The notes beneath the pieces are model-generated. The model was not told the origin of the DNA. It worked only from the letters and a program-made list of their open reading frames with translations, and did not search any database. 64,000 nt of DNA from JAHFTW01 sp038046785 (GTDB lineage Archaea; Thermoplasmatota; E2; JACPAO01; JAHFTW01), in the NCBI GenBank assembly GCA_038046785.1, contig JBBSVM010000009.1:1-64000 (forward strand), read 5' to 3'. A program made the position numbers and the translations under genes. Positions within the stretch are counted from its first letter, which is position 1, and each line of letters opens with the position of its first letter. Of the stretch, positions 17,022 through 25,499 are shown piece after piece.

Positions 17022-18293
17022 CTACGCCTTGGCGGTGCCGTAGCCAATCAGGCGCCAGCGGCCGCCAACGCGCCGGCTGATGGCGATGCGGGATTCGCCG
17101 TCAATGGCAACCGGGAGCTTGAGCACCGATTCGACCAGGTTGTTGGCCGACTTGAGCACCATGCCGACGGTGGTGGCGGTGCCGACGTTGAGCATGAGCG
17201 GCTCCTTGACCTTGATGGGCTCGACGGCCGCTTCGTCCTCGGCGCCGACGACGCGGTCGAGGAGGGTGACCTGCATGTTGAGGCGGTCCACCGTCTTGGG
17301 GAGCTTGCCGGGGTGGCCGACGGCGCGGCCAACAAGGTTGTCCGCCTTGGTGACGCTGGGGTCCAGTTCGGTGCCGACTGCGATGAGGCCGCCGGGGCCA
17401 GCCGACTCGACCGGCTCGGCGCCGCAGAAGAGGCTGACGATTTTCGACTTGAGCGGCTTCGTCGTGGACTTGCCGTCTGGGGTGTCGACGCGCAGGCCGG
17501 GGGAAATCTCAATCTCGTCGCCGACGCGCAGGGTGCCGCGCGACAGCGAGCCGCCCACGACGCCGCCCTGAAGTTTGTCGGGGCGGGTGCCGGGTTTGTT
17601 GATGTCGAAGCTGCGCGCGACCAGGAGGACGGGAGCGACCTTTGCCTCGTGCGCCTTGGTCGGGATGGTCGCCTCGATGGCCTCGATGAGGGCGCTGATG
17701 TTGACGTCGTGGTGCGCCGAGATGGGAATGACCGGGGCGTTCTCGGCAACGGTGCCCTTCACGAACGCCTGGATCTCCTGGTAGTTGGCGAGCGCCCTCT
17801 TCTCGTCCACGAGGTCAATCTTGTTCTGCACGATGACGATGTTCTTGGCGCCAGCAATCTGCAGCGCCATGAGGTGCTCGCGGGTCTGCGGCTGCGGGCA
17901 CTTCTCGTTGGCGGCCACGAGCAGGAGGGCACCATCCATGAGGGCGGCGCCGGAGAGCATGGTGGCCATCAGCGTTTCGTGGCCGGGGGCGTCGACGAAG
18001 GAGACGCGGCGCAGCTTGGTGGGCGGTGCGGCGAAGCGGGGGTCGTCCGCTTTCGTGCTGAAGATGGCGTGGCCTTCCTTGTCGGCGCCCTTGTGGAACG
18101 TGGTGTCGGCGTAGCCCAGCTTGATGCTGATGCCGCGCTTCACTTCCTCGGAGTGGACGTCGGTCCAGATGCCGGAGAGCGCCTTCGTGAGCGTCGTCTT
18201 GCCGTGGTCGACGTGGCCGATGAGGCCGATGTTGACCTCCGGCTGCTCGAAGACCACTTCGGCCTTCTTCGGGGCGGGACTCTTGGCGGCCAT
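17022..18293 (-). CDS. eif2g: Translation initiation factor eIF2 subunit gamma
   Basis: GTPase that carries initiator Met-tRNA to the small subunit as part of aIF2. G1 is GHVDHGKT (residues 26-33), G3 is DAPGHE, G4 is QNKIDLV; the long LVARSFDINKPGT and VGGSLSRGTLRVGDEIEI segments are typical. 423 residues, slightly longer than many homologues because of an alanine/lysine-rich N-terminus. First gene of a two-gene unit with the PIN protein. Confidence 0.97.
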   Translation of the reverse strand: MAAKSPAPKKAEVVFEQPEVNIGLIGHVDHGKTTLTKALSGIWTDVHSEEVKRGISIKLGYADTTFHKGADKEGHAIFSTKADDPRFAAPPTKLRRVSFVDAPGHETLMATMLSGAALMDGALLLVAANEKCPQPQTREHLMALQIAGAKNIVIVQNKIDLVDEKRALANYQEIQAFVKGTVAENAPVIPISAHHDVNISALIEAIEATIPTKAHEAKVAPVLLVARSFDINKPGTRPDKLQGGVVGGSLSRGTLRVGDEIEISPGLRVDTPDGKSTTKPLKSKIVSLFCGAEPVESAGPGGLIAVGTELDPSVTKADNLVGRAVGHPGKLPKTVDRLNMQVTLLDRVVGAEDEAAVEPIKVKEPLMLNVGTATTVGMVLKSANNLVESVLKLPVAIDGESRIAISRRVGGRWRLIGYGTAKA

Positions 18294-18335
18294 GCCGCTT
18301 CGAGAGAGCGGGGGTTGAAGAAGGGGCCGGTGGGG

Positions 18336-19394
18336 TTATCGGCGGCGTGCCGCCAGCAACACTGCCCCAGCGAGCAGGCCGAGAGGGAGAGCCGGCGTAC
18401 CGCGCGATGCGCGGGAGGAGAGGCCTCCCAGCGTTGACGGTGCCCCCGCCTCGGCCGGGACGCGTTCGCCCTCCGAGTCTATTTCCTGCGGGTCGGCGTT
18501 GGGCTGGCGCGGCAGCCAGACCCCGTCGCGCCGTTCACGCGCCTCCAACGGCAGCGTCTCTGCGAAGACGGTGTAGCCGTCCTCTTGGAAGACCACGGTG
18601 CTGTCGCCGTGCACAGTCACCGCGACCCCTTGCACGTCGAGGTCGGTCACCTCGCCGTCGATGCGGTAGGCGTGGCCCGCCACCGTGCCGACCCAGCCGT
18701 CCACCCAGGCGAGCGTCGTCGGTGCATACTCTTCGTCGTTGGGAAGCGTCCAGCGCGTCACCTGCCACGCGTCGCCGTCGAGGACCCAGAGGTGCGCCCG
18801 GTCCGGGCCGCGGCCGTTGTCCTCGGAGAACAGGAAAGCGCTCGTCTGGCCGTTGTGCGCCACGGCGGGCTCGCTGCCCGACAGGTCCACATCGACGACA
18901 AGGTCGCCGACGCGCATCGTGCCGCGGTCGCGCAGCATCGGTTTGCCATCGTGCGTCCAGCCGAGGATGTAGTCGCCGCGGTCGTCCACCTTGTAGGGCA
19001 CCAGCTCCTCGCCGACGAGGCGGAAGTAGTCGTCGCCCAATTTGGTGAAAGGCCCTTTCTCATGGGGCCAGACGCGGCTCCCGCCGCTGCGCTGCCACAC
19101 GAGACGGTCACCCTCGTAGAGCCGCAGGAAGTCGTCGCCCGAGCAGTCGGCGCCCAAACCGTTCTGGCCGGATACCAGCAGGCGGTCGCCCACCGTCGCG
19201 TAGCTCAGAAAATATCCCTCCTCCAGTTCCGTCTCCGCCCAACCGTCCACGCGAAACAACGAGCCGCCATCGACGTAGTGCAGGGCGCCATCCCAGGTCG
19301 GGTCCGCAAACGGCACGTAGAGCAAACTGCACGCTTGCGCCGAGGGGAGAGCGGACAGGAGGGCCAGGAGGCCAAGCGACCGGAGCGGGAGCAT
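18336..19394 (-). CDS. Secreted surface protein with C-terminal membrane anchor
   Basis: 352 residues. A signal peptide (LPLRSLGLLALLSALPSAQA) is followed by a beta-rich body with repeated short strands, suggesting a propeller-like fold (GGSLFRVDGW, LWVLDGDAWQVTRW). The C-terminus has an acidic linker, then GTPALPLGLLAGAVLLAARRR, a short hydrophobic span ended by arginines. The protein at 31390-32985 ends in almost the same motif, so this may be a shared sorting or anchoring signal. Function unknown. Confidence 0.7.
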   Translation of the reverse strand: MLPLRSLGLLALLSALPSAQACSLLYVPFADPTWDGALHYVDGGSLFRVDGWAETELEEGYFLSYATVGDRLLVSGQNGLGADCSGDDFLRLYEGDRLVWQRSGGSRVWPHEKGPFTKLGDDYFRLVGEELVPYKVDDRGDYILGWTHDGKPMLRDRGTMRVGDLVVDVDLSGSEPAVAHNGQTSAFLFSEDNGRGPDRAHLWVLDGDAWQVTRWTLPNDEEYAPTTLAWVDGWVGTVAGHAYRIDGEVTDLDVQGVAVTVHGDSTVVFQEDGYTVFAETLPLEARERRDGVWLPRQPNADPQEIDSEGERVPAEAGAPSTLGGLSSRASRGTPALPLGLLAGAVLLAARRR

Positions 19395-19468
19395 GCCGGT
19401 GCCATGGCCCGGAGTGCCATCAAGGTTGGGAGATGGTCGGGTGGGAACCCAACGAAGCGAGGGGGGAT

Positions 19469-19876
19469 CTACGCCTTCTTCTCGGCGGCGGGGAGGCCGG
19501 CGAAGTGGTCGGCGACCGGCTTGCTGCCGGCCTTGGCGACCTTCAGGTTGACCTGGATGATGTCGTTGCTGAGGCGGTTGCCGCGCACGCTCACGCGTTC
19601 GCGCTTGCCGGGGTAGTCCTTCGGGTGGTAGCCGAGGCCCTCGGTGAGGAGGAGGCGGCGGCGGTTGGCGCCTTCGACGTCGGCGCGCATCGGGAAGCCC
19701 GCCTTGTCGGAGCCGCCCGTGATCTGCAGCTTGTAGCCGGGCAGGTTGGCGTTGATGCCGTCGATCTGGTCGCCAATCTTCTTGCCGATGAAGGTCTGGG
19801 CGTGGTGGCCGGTGACCTCGAAGTTGTACGATTTTCCGGTGCTGGGGTCGTTGATGACCAGTTTGAAGTTCGCCAT
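19469..19876 (-). CDS. rps6e: Small-subunit ribosomal protein eS6
   Basis: 135 residues with the eS6 core: FKLVINDPSTGKSYNFEVTG, then DGINANLPGYKLQITGGSDKAGFPM and RRRLLLTEGLGYHPK, all strongly conserved in archaea and eukaryotes. Found in the 30S subunit. The gene stands alone, with a leader of about 90 bases if the AT-rich GCTTAAGTAGC near 19967 is its TATA box. Confidence 0.96.
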   Translation of the reverse strand: MANFKLVINDPSTGKSYNFEVTGHHAQTFIGKKIGDQIDGINANLPGYKLQITGGSDKAGFPMRADVEGANRRRLLLTEGLGYHPKDYPGKRERVSVRGNRLSNDIIQVNLKVAKAGSKPVADHFAGLPAAEKKA

Positions 19877-20080
19877 GGGTTCACGTCTTGCTCCAGGTAT
19901 TCCGACGCCGCGGGGCGGGTCAGTTCACCATGTGGCTTCTGGAGCAACCCTTCCGAGTCGAGGCGCTACTTAAGCTCGGCGGGGAACCATGGGGAGGCGC
20001 AGAGCGGGGTGAAAGCTGGCTCCTCCGGATCTTGTTGCAAGGATGCGACAAGGTTGGCTCATCTATCCTTGAGGCAATCG

Positions 20081-20641
20081 GTGGTTGTGGAATCCGGAAA
20101 CGTCTTGCTGGTTCTGCTGGTTGTTGCAGTGGCCGGCTGCGCAGTTCCCGCGGCCGTGGAATCAAGCAGTCTCACGTCCCAGCCGCCGGAACTTGACGTC
20201 CTCCTCACCGCATGGACGTTGCGCGCCGAGTTCCCCGCTTGCCCGCAAGGAGCCCACTGCTACCAGAGCGATGTGTTCCCGCAACTCCAGCCCTACGGCG
20301 CCCCCAATCGCACGTGGGTGGGTCGCATCGAGGGCCCCCTGAGCCGCGCCATCGAAAAGGCAGAGTGGGTTCTTTCGGGCCCCCTCATGCCGGACAACGC
20401 AACGCAGCTCGCAACCTACGCGAACTCCACCAACGACGTTCACATCGAGTTCCCTTACCCCCAGGCCGTCGGCGGACGTTTGACCATCACGCTCCACGAC
20501 CGAAGCCAGGAACCGGATTGGCCGCCGATCCACATCTGGACGCTCGACCTGCGCCTTGAGGAGGGAGTCTGGCGTGCCGAGATTTACGAAGAACGGGGCG
20601 AAACGGACGTCATCGACCGCATCTACACGCTCGCGGCTTGA
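20081..20641 (+). CDS. Small lipoprotein of unknown function
   Basis: 186 residues from GTG 20081, preceded by GAGG at six bases. The signal peptide ends in a lipobox (VLLVLLVVAVAGC). The mature part contains a mostly beta fold with paired cysteines early on (FPACPQGAHCYQ). No family recognised. Convergent with the FTR1 gene. Confidence 0.65.
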   Translation: MVVESGNVLLVLLVVAVAGCAVPAAVESSSLTSQPPELDVLLTAWTLRAEFPACPQGAHCYQSDVFPQLQPYGAPNRTWVGRIEGPLSRAIEKAEWVLSGPLMPDNATQLATYANSTNDVHIEFPYPQAVGGRLTITLHDRSQEPDWPPIHIWTLDLRLEEGVWRAEIYEERGETDVIDRIYTLAA

Positions 20642-20667
20642 CGCACGCCCAATCGGATTGGTGAACG

Positions 20668-21540
20668 CTACACGGGCGGGCTGGCGGGCGGCGAAGCGGC
20701 GCGCTTGGCGCGCAGTTTGGAGGCAACCCAGAGCCCCATCGGGACGGCGTAGGCAAACCACGACAGCCCTTCCAGGACGGTCGCCTTGGAGCGGTAGACG
20801 ACGAGGCCGTAGAGCAAACTCCCGATGGCCTCGCCCAAGGTGTTGACACCGTCGGCGTCGCCCTTGTGTGGCAGCGTGGCGCTGATGTCGTAGAGCATCC
20901 CCGTGGTGTCGGCAAAGACGCCCGCCTCGCGCAGCTCGTGCACACCGTAGGCAAACAGGCCGGCGGCGATGACGACCAGCATCAGCCCGGTGGCCGCCAT
21001 GAAGCGCTCCAGGGAGAGCTTCAGGACGCCTGCGAAGATGAGGTAAGCAAGAATGGCGCTGACGGCGATGCCCGTAAGGAGTGCAAAAACGGTGAGGGGA
21101 ACACCGTCGCTGGGGAGTTTGCCGGCGACGAAGAGGACGGTCTCGACGCCTTCGCGCAGCACGGCAACGAAGGCGATGCCCCAGAGCAGGGCGGGCTTGC
21201 CGAGGCTGAGCGCTTTCTTCATCTGCGTGTGCAGCGCGCCAACAAGGCCCTTGGTGTGCCGGTACATCCAGATGACCATGTAGGTCAGGATGGCGACGGC
21301 GAACAGCGACGCGACGCCTTCGAAGAGCGCTTCGTTGGCCTCATACAGTTCGTGCGCGACGCCGTTGGCGAGCACGCCAAGGAGGATGCTTGCGAGGAGG
21401 CCGGCAAGGGCGCCCCAGAGAAGCGGCTTTCGGGCGGCGGTCTGGCCTGTCTTGTGGGCGATGCCGAGCAGGATGCCCAGAATGAGAAACGCCTCGAGGC
21501 TCTCGCGGAGGGCGACAAGGGCGGAGTCGATGAACGCCAT
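20668..21540 (-). CDS. FTR1 family iron permease
   Basis: 290 residues with seven or so hydrophobic spans. Two REXXE motifs characteristic of iron permeases are present: RESLE at 12-16 and REGVE at 129-133. FTR1 proteins move oxidised iron across the membrane, in other systems together with an oxidase or the EfeO/EfeB partners; no such partner is adjacent here. It lies directly downstream of a DtxR-type regulator with a candidate operator at its start, so iron-responsive control is likely. The tail (KRAASPPASPP) is cytoplasmic and basic. Confidence 0.9.
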   Translation of the reverse strand: MAFIDSALVALRESLEAFLILGILLGIAHKTGQTAARKPLLWGALAGLLASILLGVLANGVAHELYEANEALFEGVASLFAVAILTYMVIWMYRHTKGLVGALHTQMKKALSLGKPALLWGIAFVAVLREGVETVLFVAGKLPSDGVPLTVFALLTGIAVSAILAYLIFAGVLKLSLERFMAATGLMLVVIAAGLFAYGVHELREAGVFADTTGMLYDISATLPHKGDADGVNTLGEAIGSLLYGLVVYRSKATVLEGLSWFAYAVPMGLWVASKLRAKRAASPPASPPV

Positions 21541-21541
21541 G

Positions 21542-21558
21542 TTAGGTTCGCCGAAAGC
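21542..21558 (-). promoter_or_regulatory. Candidate DtxR operator at the FTR1 gene start
   Basis: On the plus strand TTAGGTTCGCCGAAAGC resembles the DtxR/IdeR operator half-sites (TTAGGTTA-GCC-...). It lies between a possible TATA element (AAGTATCGG, about 30 bases upstream) and the ATG, so binding would block transcription start. A similar element precedes the regulator gene itself. Confidence 0.5.
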
Positions 21559-21602
21559 GAGCCGATACTTACGTTTTTAGGGCCGCAGAAAACGGATGCG
21601 GC

Positions 21603-22040
21603 CTACCTGCTGGCAATCTGCTCTTTCACTTTGCGTGAGGTGTCGAACGGCTTGCCCATCTTCTTGGCCAAGTATCCGGCGCACCACGCCTCCAACTGCG
21701 GTGGAAGCGTGTGCTCCATGTCGCAGGCCGCCTCATGCGCTTCGTCGTGGCCCATGCCGCAAATCTCCTGCAGGAACGCCTGCATGATGCGGTGCTTCTC
21801 GAGCTGCCGCTTGCCGACGGCGCGGCCGGTGGCGGTGAGGACGACTCCCTTGTAGGGCTCGTACTCGACGAGGCCCGCCTTCTCCAGTTTCTGAATCATG
21901 TCGGTGACCGACGGCGGCGCCACCTTGAGGTGCTTGGCGATTTCGCCGGTGCGAGCAACAACCGATTCTTGCTCGAGGCGGTAGATGGTCTCCAGGTACT
22001 CCTGCATCTGCTCGGAGATGTCGCCCTGCGGACCCAGCAC
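21603..22040 (-). CDS. DtxR/MntR-type metal-dependent repressor
   Basis: 145 residues: N-terminal winged helix (EIAKHLKVAPPSVTDMIQKL), then the metal-binding dimerisation domain. Ligands in the DtxR pattern are visible: H83 in EKHRIMQ, then C106, E109 and H110 in ACDMEH. The C-terminal SH3-like domain of DtxR is missing, as in the shorter MntR/IdeR-like archaeal forms. Start GTG at 22040. A near-palindromic site 13-28 bases upstream suggests autoregulation. Together with the downstream FTR1 gene it forms an iron-control unit. Confidence 0.9.
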   Translation of the reverse strand: MLGPQGDISEQMQEYLETIYRLEQESVVARTGEIAKHLKVAPPSVTDMIQKLEKAGLVEYEPYKGVVLTATGRAVGKRQLEKHRIMQAFLQEICGMGHDEAHEAACDMEHTLPPQLEAWCAGYLAKKMGKPFDTSRKVKEQIASR

Positions 22041-22052
22041 AAAGAAGCGAGG

Positions 22053-22068
22053 GGTTCGGCCGACCTAA
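22053..22068 (-). promoter_or_regulatory. Candidate DtxR autoregulatory operator
   Basis: GGTTCGGCCGACCTAA on the plus strand is close to a palindrome (GGTTCGGCCGACC). On the minus strand it begins with TTTTAGG, a TATA-like element about 30 bases from the GTG start. The right half matches the consensus DtxR half-site ACCTAA. Confidence 0.5.
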
Positions 22069-22092
22069 AACTATGCCCGCTGACCCGCGCTG

Positions 22093-23190
22093 CTACGGCT
22101 CCGCAGCGAAAGCGACATCGGGCAGCATGGCGCGCTTCAGGACGTCGCGCTGCATCTGCACGGTCTCGCCGACGAACTGCAGCGCCCGCGCATCGCGTGC
22201 GAAGCGTTCCGTGCCCCCTTCCCGCATGAAGCCGGTTCCGCCCTGCACGCGAATGGCTTGCCGCGTCATCGGAATGGCCATCTCGGAGGCGAACGCCTTG
22301 GCGCGCGCCGCCCAGATTGCTGCATCGGGCTCCCCGATGCGGGCAGCCGCCTGCAAAACGAGGGCGCGCGCAGCCGCGAGTTGGACCTCGATGGTGGTGA
22401 GGCCATCCGAGACCGCCTGGTAGGTGGCGATGGGAGCGCCAAACTGCACGCGGTTCTGCGCGAAGGTCGTGGCCGCCGCGAGCGCTCCCCCCACCGCTCC
22501 GCACAGCGCCGCCGCGGCTCCCAGCGTCATCCAAGTGCGTCCAGCAGCGACCGCATGCCCCCCTGCGCCCGCGGCTCCGATGCGCGCCGCGTCGGGGGCA
22601 GCCACGTTGGAGAGATAGACGGTGCGGATGCCGGCGGCGCGCAGCCCCATGAGCGGGTCGTTGGCGCCAAGCGTCACACCGGCCGCGTCGGCGGGGAGAG
22701 CAAACAGACTGAGGCCGTCGCCTTCCTTGGCAAGGACGAGCAGGTGGCGCGCCGCCACCGCGTTGATGCCCCACACCTTCTGGCCGGTGAGCTTGAGCGG
22801 GATCCCCTTCGCGACGGTGCCAGGGTGCAGCGCGTCGGAGCCGGACGCCTCTTCGGCCACCAGGAGGGCTGCGATTTCGCCTGCCGCAAGTTGCGCCGCG
22901 ACCTGATGGTCCGCTGCTGCGGCGAGGGCACCGTTGTGGGCGGCGAGGCAGGCTGCGAGGGTGGGATCCACCTGCGCGACCTCGTCGAGGGCGAGGACGA
23001 AGGCGGTGGCGCCGGGGCCGTCGCGGGCGGCAAGCGCTGTGAGTCCCAGAGCCGCCGCGTCCGCCATCGGCTGCGCGGGGTAGCGATCGAACCGGTCGGC
23101 CTCCGCCGCGTTGGCGAGTCCCCAACTTTGGGCGAACTGGCGCACGGTGTCGCGCATGAGCCGCTCGTCGTCGCTCAGCTGGAAAGGCAC
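22093..23190 (-). CDS. Acyl-CoA dehydrogenase family protein with altered active site
   Basis: 365 residues from GTG 23190 (PFQLSDDERLMRDTVRQFA). The flavin fold is recognisable from LVAEEASGSDA, LTGQKVWGINA, FGAPIATYQAVSDGL and VQGGTGFMREGGTERFARDAR. In typical members the C-terminal helix reads YEGT, with Glu as the catalytic base; here it reads VGET, with the glutamate shifted by one. The enzyme may use another base or have diverged in reaction. It would pass electrons to the ETF encoded at 25.5-27.1 kb. Confidence 0.85.
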   Translation of the reverse strand: MPFQLSDDERLMRDTVRQFAQSWGLANAAEADRFDRYPAQPMADAAALGLTALAARDGPGATAFVLALDEVAQVDPTLAACLAAHNGALAAAADHQVAAQLAAGEIAALLVAEEASGSDALHPGTVAKGIPLKLTGQKVWGINAVAARHLLVLAKEGDGLSLFALPADAAGVTLGANDPLMGLRAAGIRTVYLSNVAAPDAARIGAAGAGGHAVAAGRTWMTLGAAAALCGAVGGALAAATTFAQNRVQFGAPIATYQAVSDGLTTIEVQLAAARALVLQAAARIGEPDAAIWAARAKAFASEMAIPMTRQAIRVQGGTGFMREGGTERFARDARALQFVGETVQMQRDVLKRAMLPDVAFAAEP

Positions 23191-23279
23191 GCGTCTCGAA
23201 CTTCCAGCTCCGCCATAGCCTTTGCCGCCGAGATTGCCATGACGGGAAGCCTGAAGCGCCGGGCACCCGGTCGACACGC

Positions 23280-23681
23280 ATGACCCAGAGTGAACCGGAC
23301 AAGAGCCGCGACGCGGAATGGAAAGCGAAACTGGACCGGGAGCAGTACGAGGTGACGCGCTGTTCGGCGACGGAGCGACCTTTCTCGGGCAAATATTGGA
23401 ACCACAAGGGAGTCGGGATGTATGCGTGCGTCTGCTGCGGCGCCAACCTGTTCAAGTCCGACACCAAGTTCGATTCCGGCACGGGCTGGCCGAGCTTCTG
23501 GGCCGCCGTGGACCGCACGAAGGTCAAGGAGGTGGTGGATCGCGCCTACGGCATGGAGCGCATCGAGGTGCGCTGTGCTGCCTGCGACGCCCACCTCGGC
23601 CACCTGTTCGACGACGGCCCCAACCCGACCGGGGAGCGCTACTGCATCAACAGCGCCAGCCTTGATTTCAAGGACCTGTAG
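23280..23681 (+). CDS. msrB: Peptide methionine-(R)-S-oxide reductase
   Basis: 133 residues. Reduces methionine-R-sulfoxide in oxidised proteins. Two CxxC zinc sites (CVCCGANLF and CAACDAHLGHLF) frame the fold, GTGWPSFW is the substrate site and the C-terminal RYCINSASLDF carries the catalytic cysteine. Only a short gap separates it from the divergent acyl-CoA dehydrogenase gene. Signals oxygen exposure. Confidence 0.96.
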   Translation: MTQSEPDKSRDAEWKAKLDREQYEVTRCSATERPFSGKYWNHKGVGMYACVCCGANLFKSDTKFDSGTGWPSFWAAVDRTKVKEVVDRAYGMERIEVRCAACDAHLGHLFDDGPNPTGERYCINSASLDFKDL

Positions 23682-23692
23682 CAAACGGTCAA

Positions 23693-24553
23693 GTGCCCGC
23701 CTCGGAGTCGATCCCTGTGCGTGCGGCCGCTGTCGTTCTCGTTCTCGCTTTTGCCCTCGCGGGCTGTGCCGGTAGCGACTCGGAGGCCACGAATTCGTCA
23801 TCCTCCTCTTCGATGCCCGCCTCCACCTCATCCTCCTCTTCGACCGCTCCGGTTCCCGAACCGGTCCTTCCAAGCGAACCTGCAACGCTCCGCTTTGACC
23901 TGCTCGGTTGCAGCAATTTCGGCGCCACCGTGACGGTCCCAAGCGCTGAAGCGCAGGCGCAGCTGCCCGCGGGGTTCACACCGATCGATTCCACGGACGT
24001 GGCGGGCGGCTCCGTGCTCTACCTCTTGGGGCTCTCCTGCGATGGCAGTCGCGTGAATGGCAACGAGACCGGACCCGCAACGCTCGCCTACGCCGAGCTC
24101 GCCGTGGTCCCCTCAACCGAGGCCAAGTTCGAGGGCCGCACCGACTGCACGGTGCCGCTGTTTTTTGCCAGCGACAACGCCGCCGTCGGAGCCGTCCTGG
24201 AAGAGCTGCAGCTCGGCAACGCCGGGTCCGGCGACGTCTCGTGGTCCGCCAACAACGCAGGCGATGTCGTGGTGGCGGCGAGCCGGGAGGGCGCAAGTGT
24301 CACCCTGCGCGGCGTCTACCAAATGGCTCCCGCCGGCGGCGCCCTCGGCTCGGGCAATTTCGTTCTCTACGGCGTCCAGGAGGGCGCGCTGCGCTCCACG
24401 GTTGCTGCCTCTTACGCGGGCGGCACCGGCCAGGAGGCCGCCCTGACGTTCCAGAGCACCAACGTGCCAACTCTTGGCGCGGCACGGCCCGTGGCGCGCG
24501 GCTTCAGCGTGCAGGGATTTGATTTGCATTTTGAAGAAGTTCGCCAAGCCTAA
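23693..24553 (+). CDS. Secreted lipoprotein with serine-rich linker
   Basis: 286 residues from GTG 23693. Signal peptide with lipobox (VLVLAFALAGC), a serine/threonine-rich linker of about 25 residues that may be glycosylated, then a beta-rich domain (RFDLLGCSNFGATVTVPSAEA). Four further cysteines could form disulfides. The overall shape resembles archaeal acetoacetate-decarboxylase-like or sensor lipoproteins, but no family is certain. Eleven bases after msrB, so probably co-transcribed. Confidence 0.7.
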   Translation: MPASESIPVRAAAVVLVLAFALAGCAGSDSEATNSSSSSSMPASTSSSSSTAPVPEPVLPSEPATLRFDLLGCSNFGATVTVPSAEAQAQLPAGFTPIDSTDVAGGSVLYLLGLSCDGSRVNGNETGPATLAYAELAVVPSTEAKFEGRTDCTVPLFFASDNAAVGAVLEELQLGNAGSGDVSWSANNAGDVVVAASREGASVTLRGVYQMAPAGGALGSGNFVLYGVQEGALRSTVAASYAGGTGQEAALTFQSTNVPTLGAARPVARGFSVQGFDLHFEEVRQA

Positions 24554-24577
24554 TCGCTCAGGAACGGTGCGGGAGCC

Positions 24578-24979
24578 ATGGAGCTCTCCGCCGCCCAAGT
24601 CGTGCAGGCGACCCTCGCCCCGGCTTTCCTCATCTCCGGCACCAGCGTCTTTCTGAACTTCAGCCAGCAGCGGCTGTTTCGCGTCGTGGACCGCATCCGG
24701 TCGGTCGCCAAGACGGAAGGGCATGACCCCGACGAGGTGGTGCGTCTGCGACGCCGCGTGCACATCCTGCGCAACGGCATCGCGTTTGGCGTCCTCACCG
24801 TCGCTCTCACCGTCTTCACCGCCATTCTCGTGATGGCCACCGAGTTCACGCCGAACACGGCAATTGCAGTGGGTGCACCCGTCTGCCTCGCTCTTGCCCT
24901 CTTGTCCCTCTTGGCTGCCCTCGGCTACGTCTTCGCGGACACGCTCTTGTCGGTGGCGAGCGTGGAGCAGACGAAGTAG
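24578..24979 (+). CDS. DUF2721 family membrane protein
   Basis: 133 residues. An N-terminal span (APAFLISGTSVFLNFSQQRL) precedes RVVDRIR, then a cytoplasmic RLRRRVHILRNGI and two further spans. The order LAPAFLISG...R...RLFRVVDRIR is the DUF2721 pattern; function unknown. Follows the lipoprotein gene by 24 bases. Confidence 0.8.
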   Translation: MELSAAQVVQATLAPAFLISGTSVFLNFSQQRLFRVVDRIRSVAKTEGHDPDEVVRLRRRVHILRNGIAFGVLTVALTVFTAILVMATEFTPNTAIAVGAPVCLALALLSLLAALGYVFADTLLSVASVEQTK

Positions 24980-24986
24980 GGACTAC

Positions 24987-25448
24987 CTACTCCACCACGG
25001 CGACCACTTCGCACTCGAAGGGAACGGCAAAGGGCAACTCGGCGACGCCCACCGAGGAGCGCGCGTGCTTGCCTTTCTCGCCGAACGCCAGGATGAACAG
25101 TTCCGAGGCGCCGTTGGCGACGACGTGGACGTCGGTGAATCCGGGCGCCGCCGCCGTGAAGTTGACGGTCTTGAGGATGCGGACGCGATCCAGTTGGTTG
25201 CCGGAGGCTTCCTTGAGGACCGCAATGGCGTTGAGGGCGCAGGCGATGGCCATCTGTTTGCCCTGCTCGATGGAGACGCCGGCGCCGAGCTTGCCGGTGA
25301 GGAGGGCTTTGCCGTCGCGCATCGGAACCTGGCCCGACACCCAAATCTCGTTGCCGCTGCGCGTGAACGGAACATAGGTTGCAGCTGGTTTGTGCGGCGG
25401 CGGGACGGTGTGACCGGCGGCGGCGAGGCGAGCTTCGACGTTGCTCAT
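24987..25448 (-). CDS. RidA family protein
   Basis: 153 residues from ATG 25448. RidA proteins hydrolyse reactive enamine/imine intermediates and keep PLP enzymes undamaged. Motifs: YVPFTRSGNEIWVSGQVPMR, NAIAVLKEASGNQLDRV, and the conserved arginine in HARSSVGVAELPF, with the C-terminal ECEVVAVVE. Somewhat longer than the 130-residue archetype, as in the YjgF-like subgroup with a longer N-terminus. Divergent from the ETF-beta gene across about 50 bases. Confidence 0.88.
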   Translation of the reverse strand: MSNVEARLAAAGHTVPPPHKPAATYVPFTRSGNEIWVSGQVPMRDGKALLTGKLGAGVSIEQGKQMAIACALNAIAVLKEASGNQLDRVRILKTVNFTAAAPGFTDVHVVANGASELFILAFGEKGKHARSSVGVAELPFAVPFECEVVAVVE

Positions 25449-25499
25449 GAGGCCCCCACCGTCCGCACCGTTTTCAACCCCCCCCTCGTCGCCGCCATC

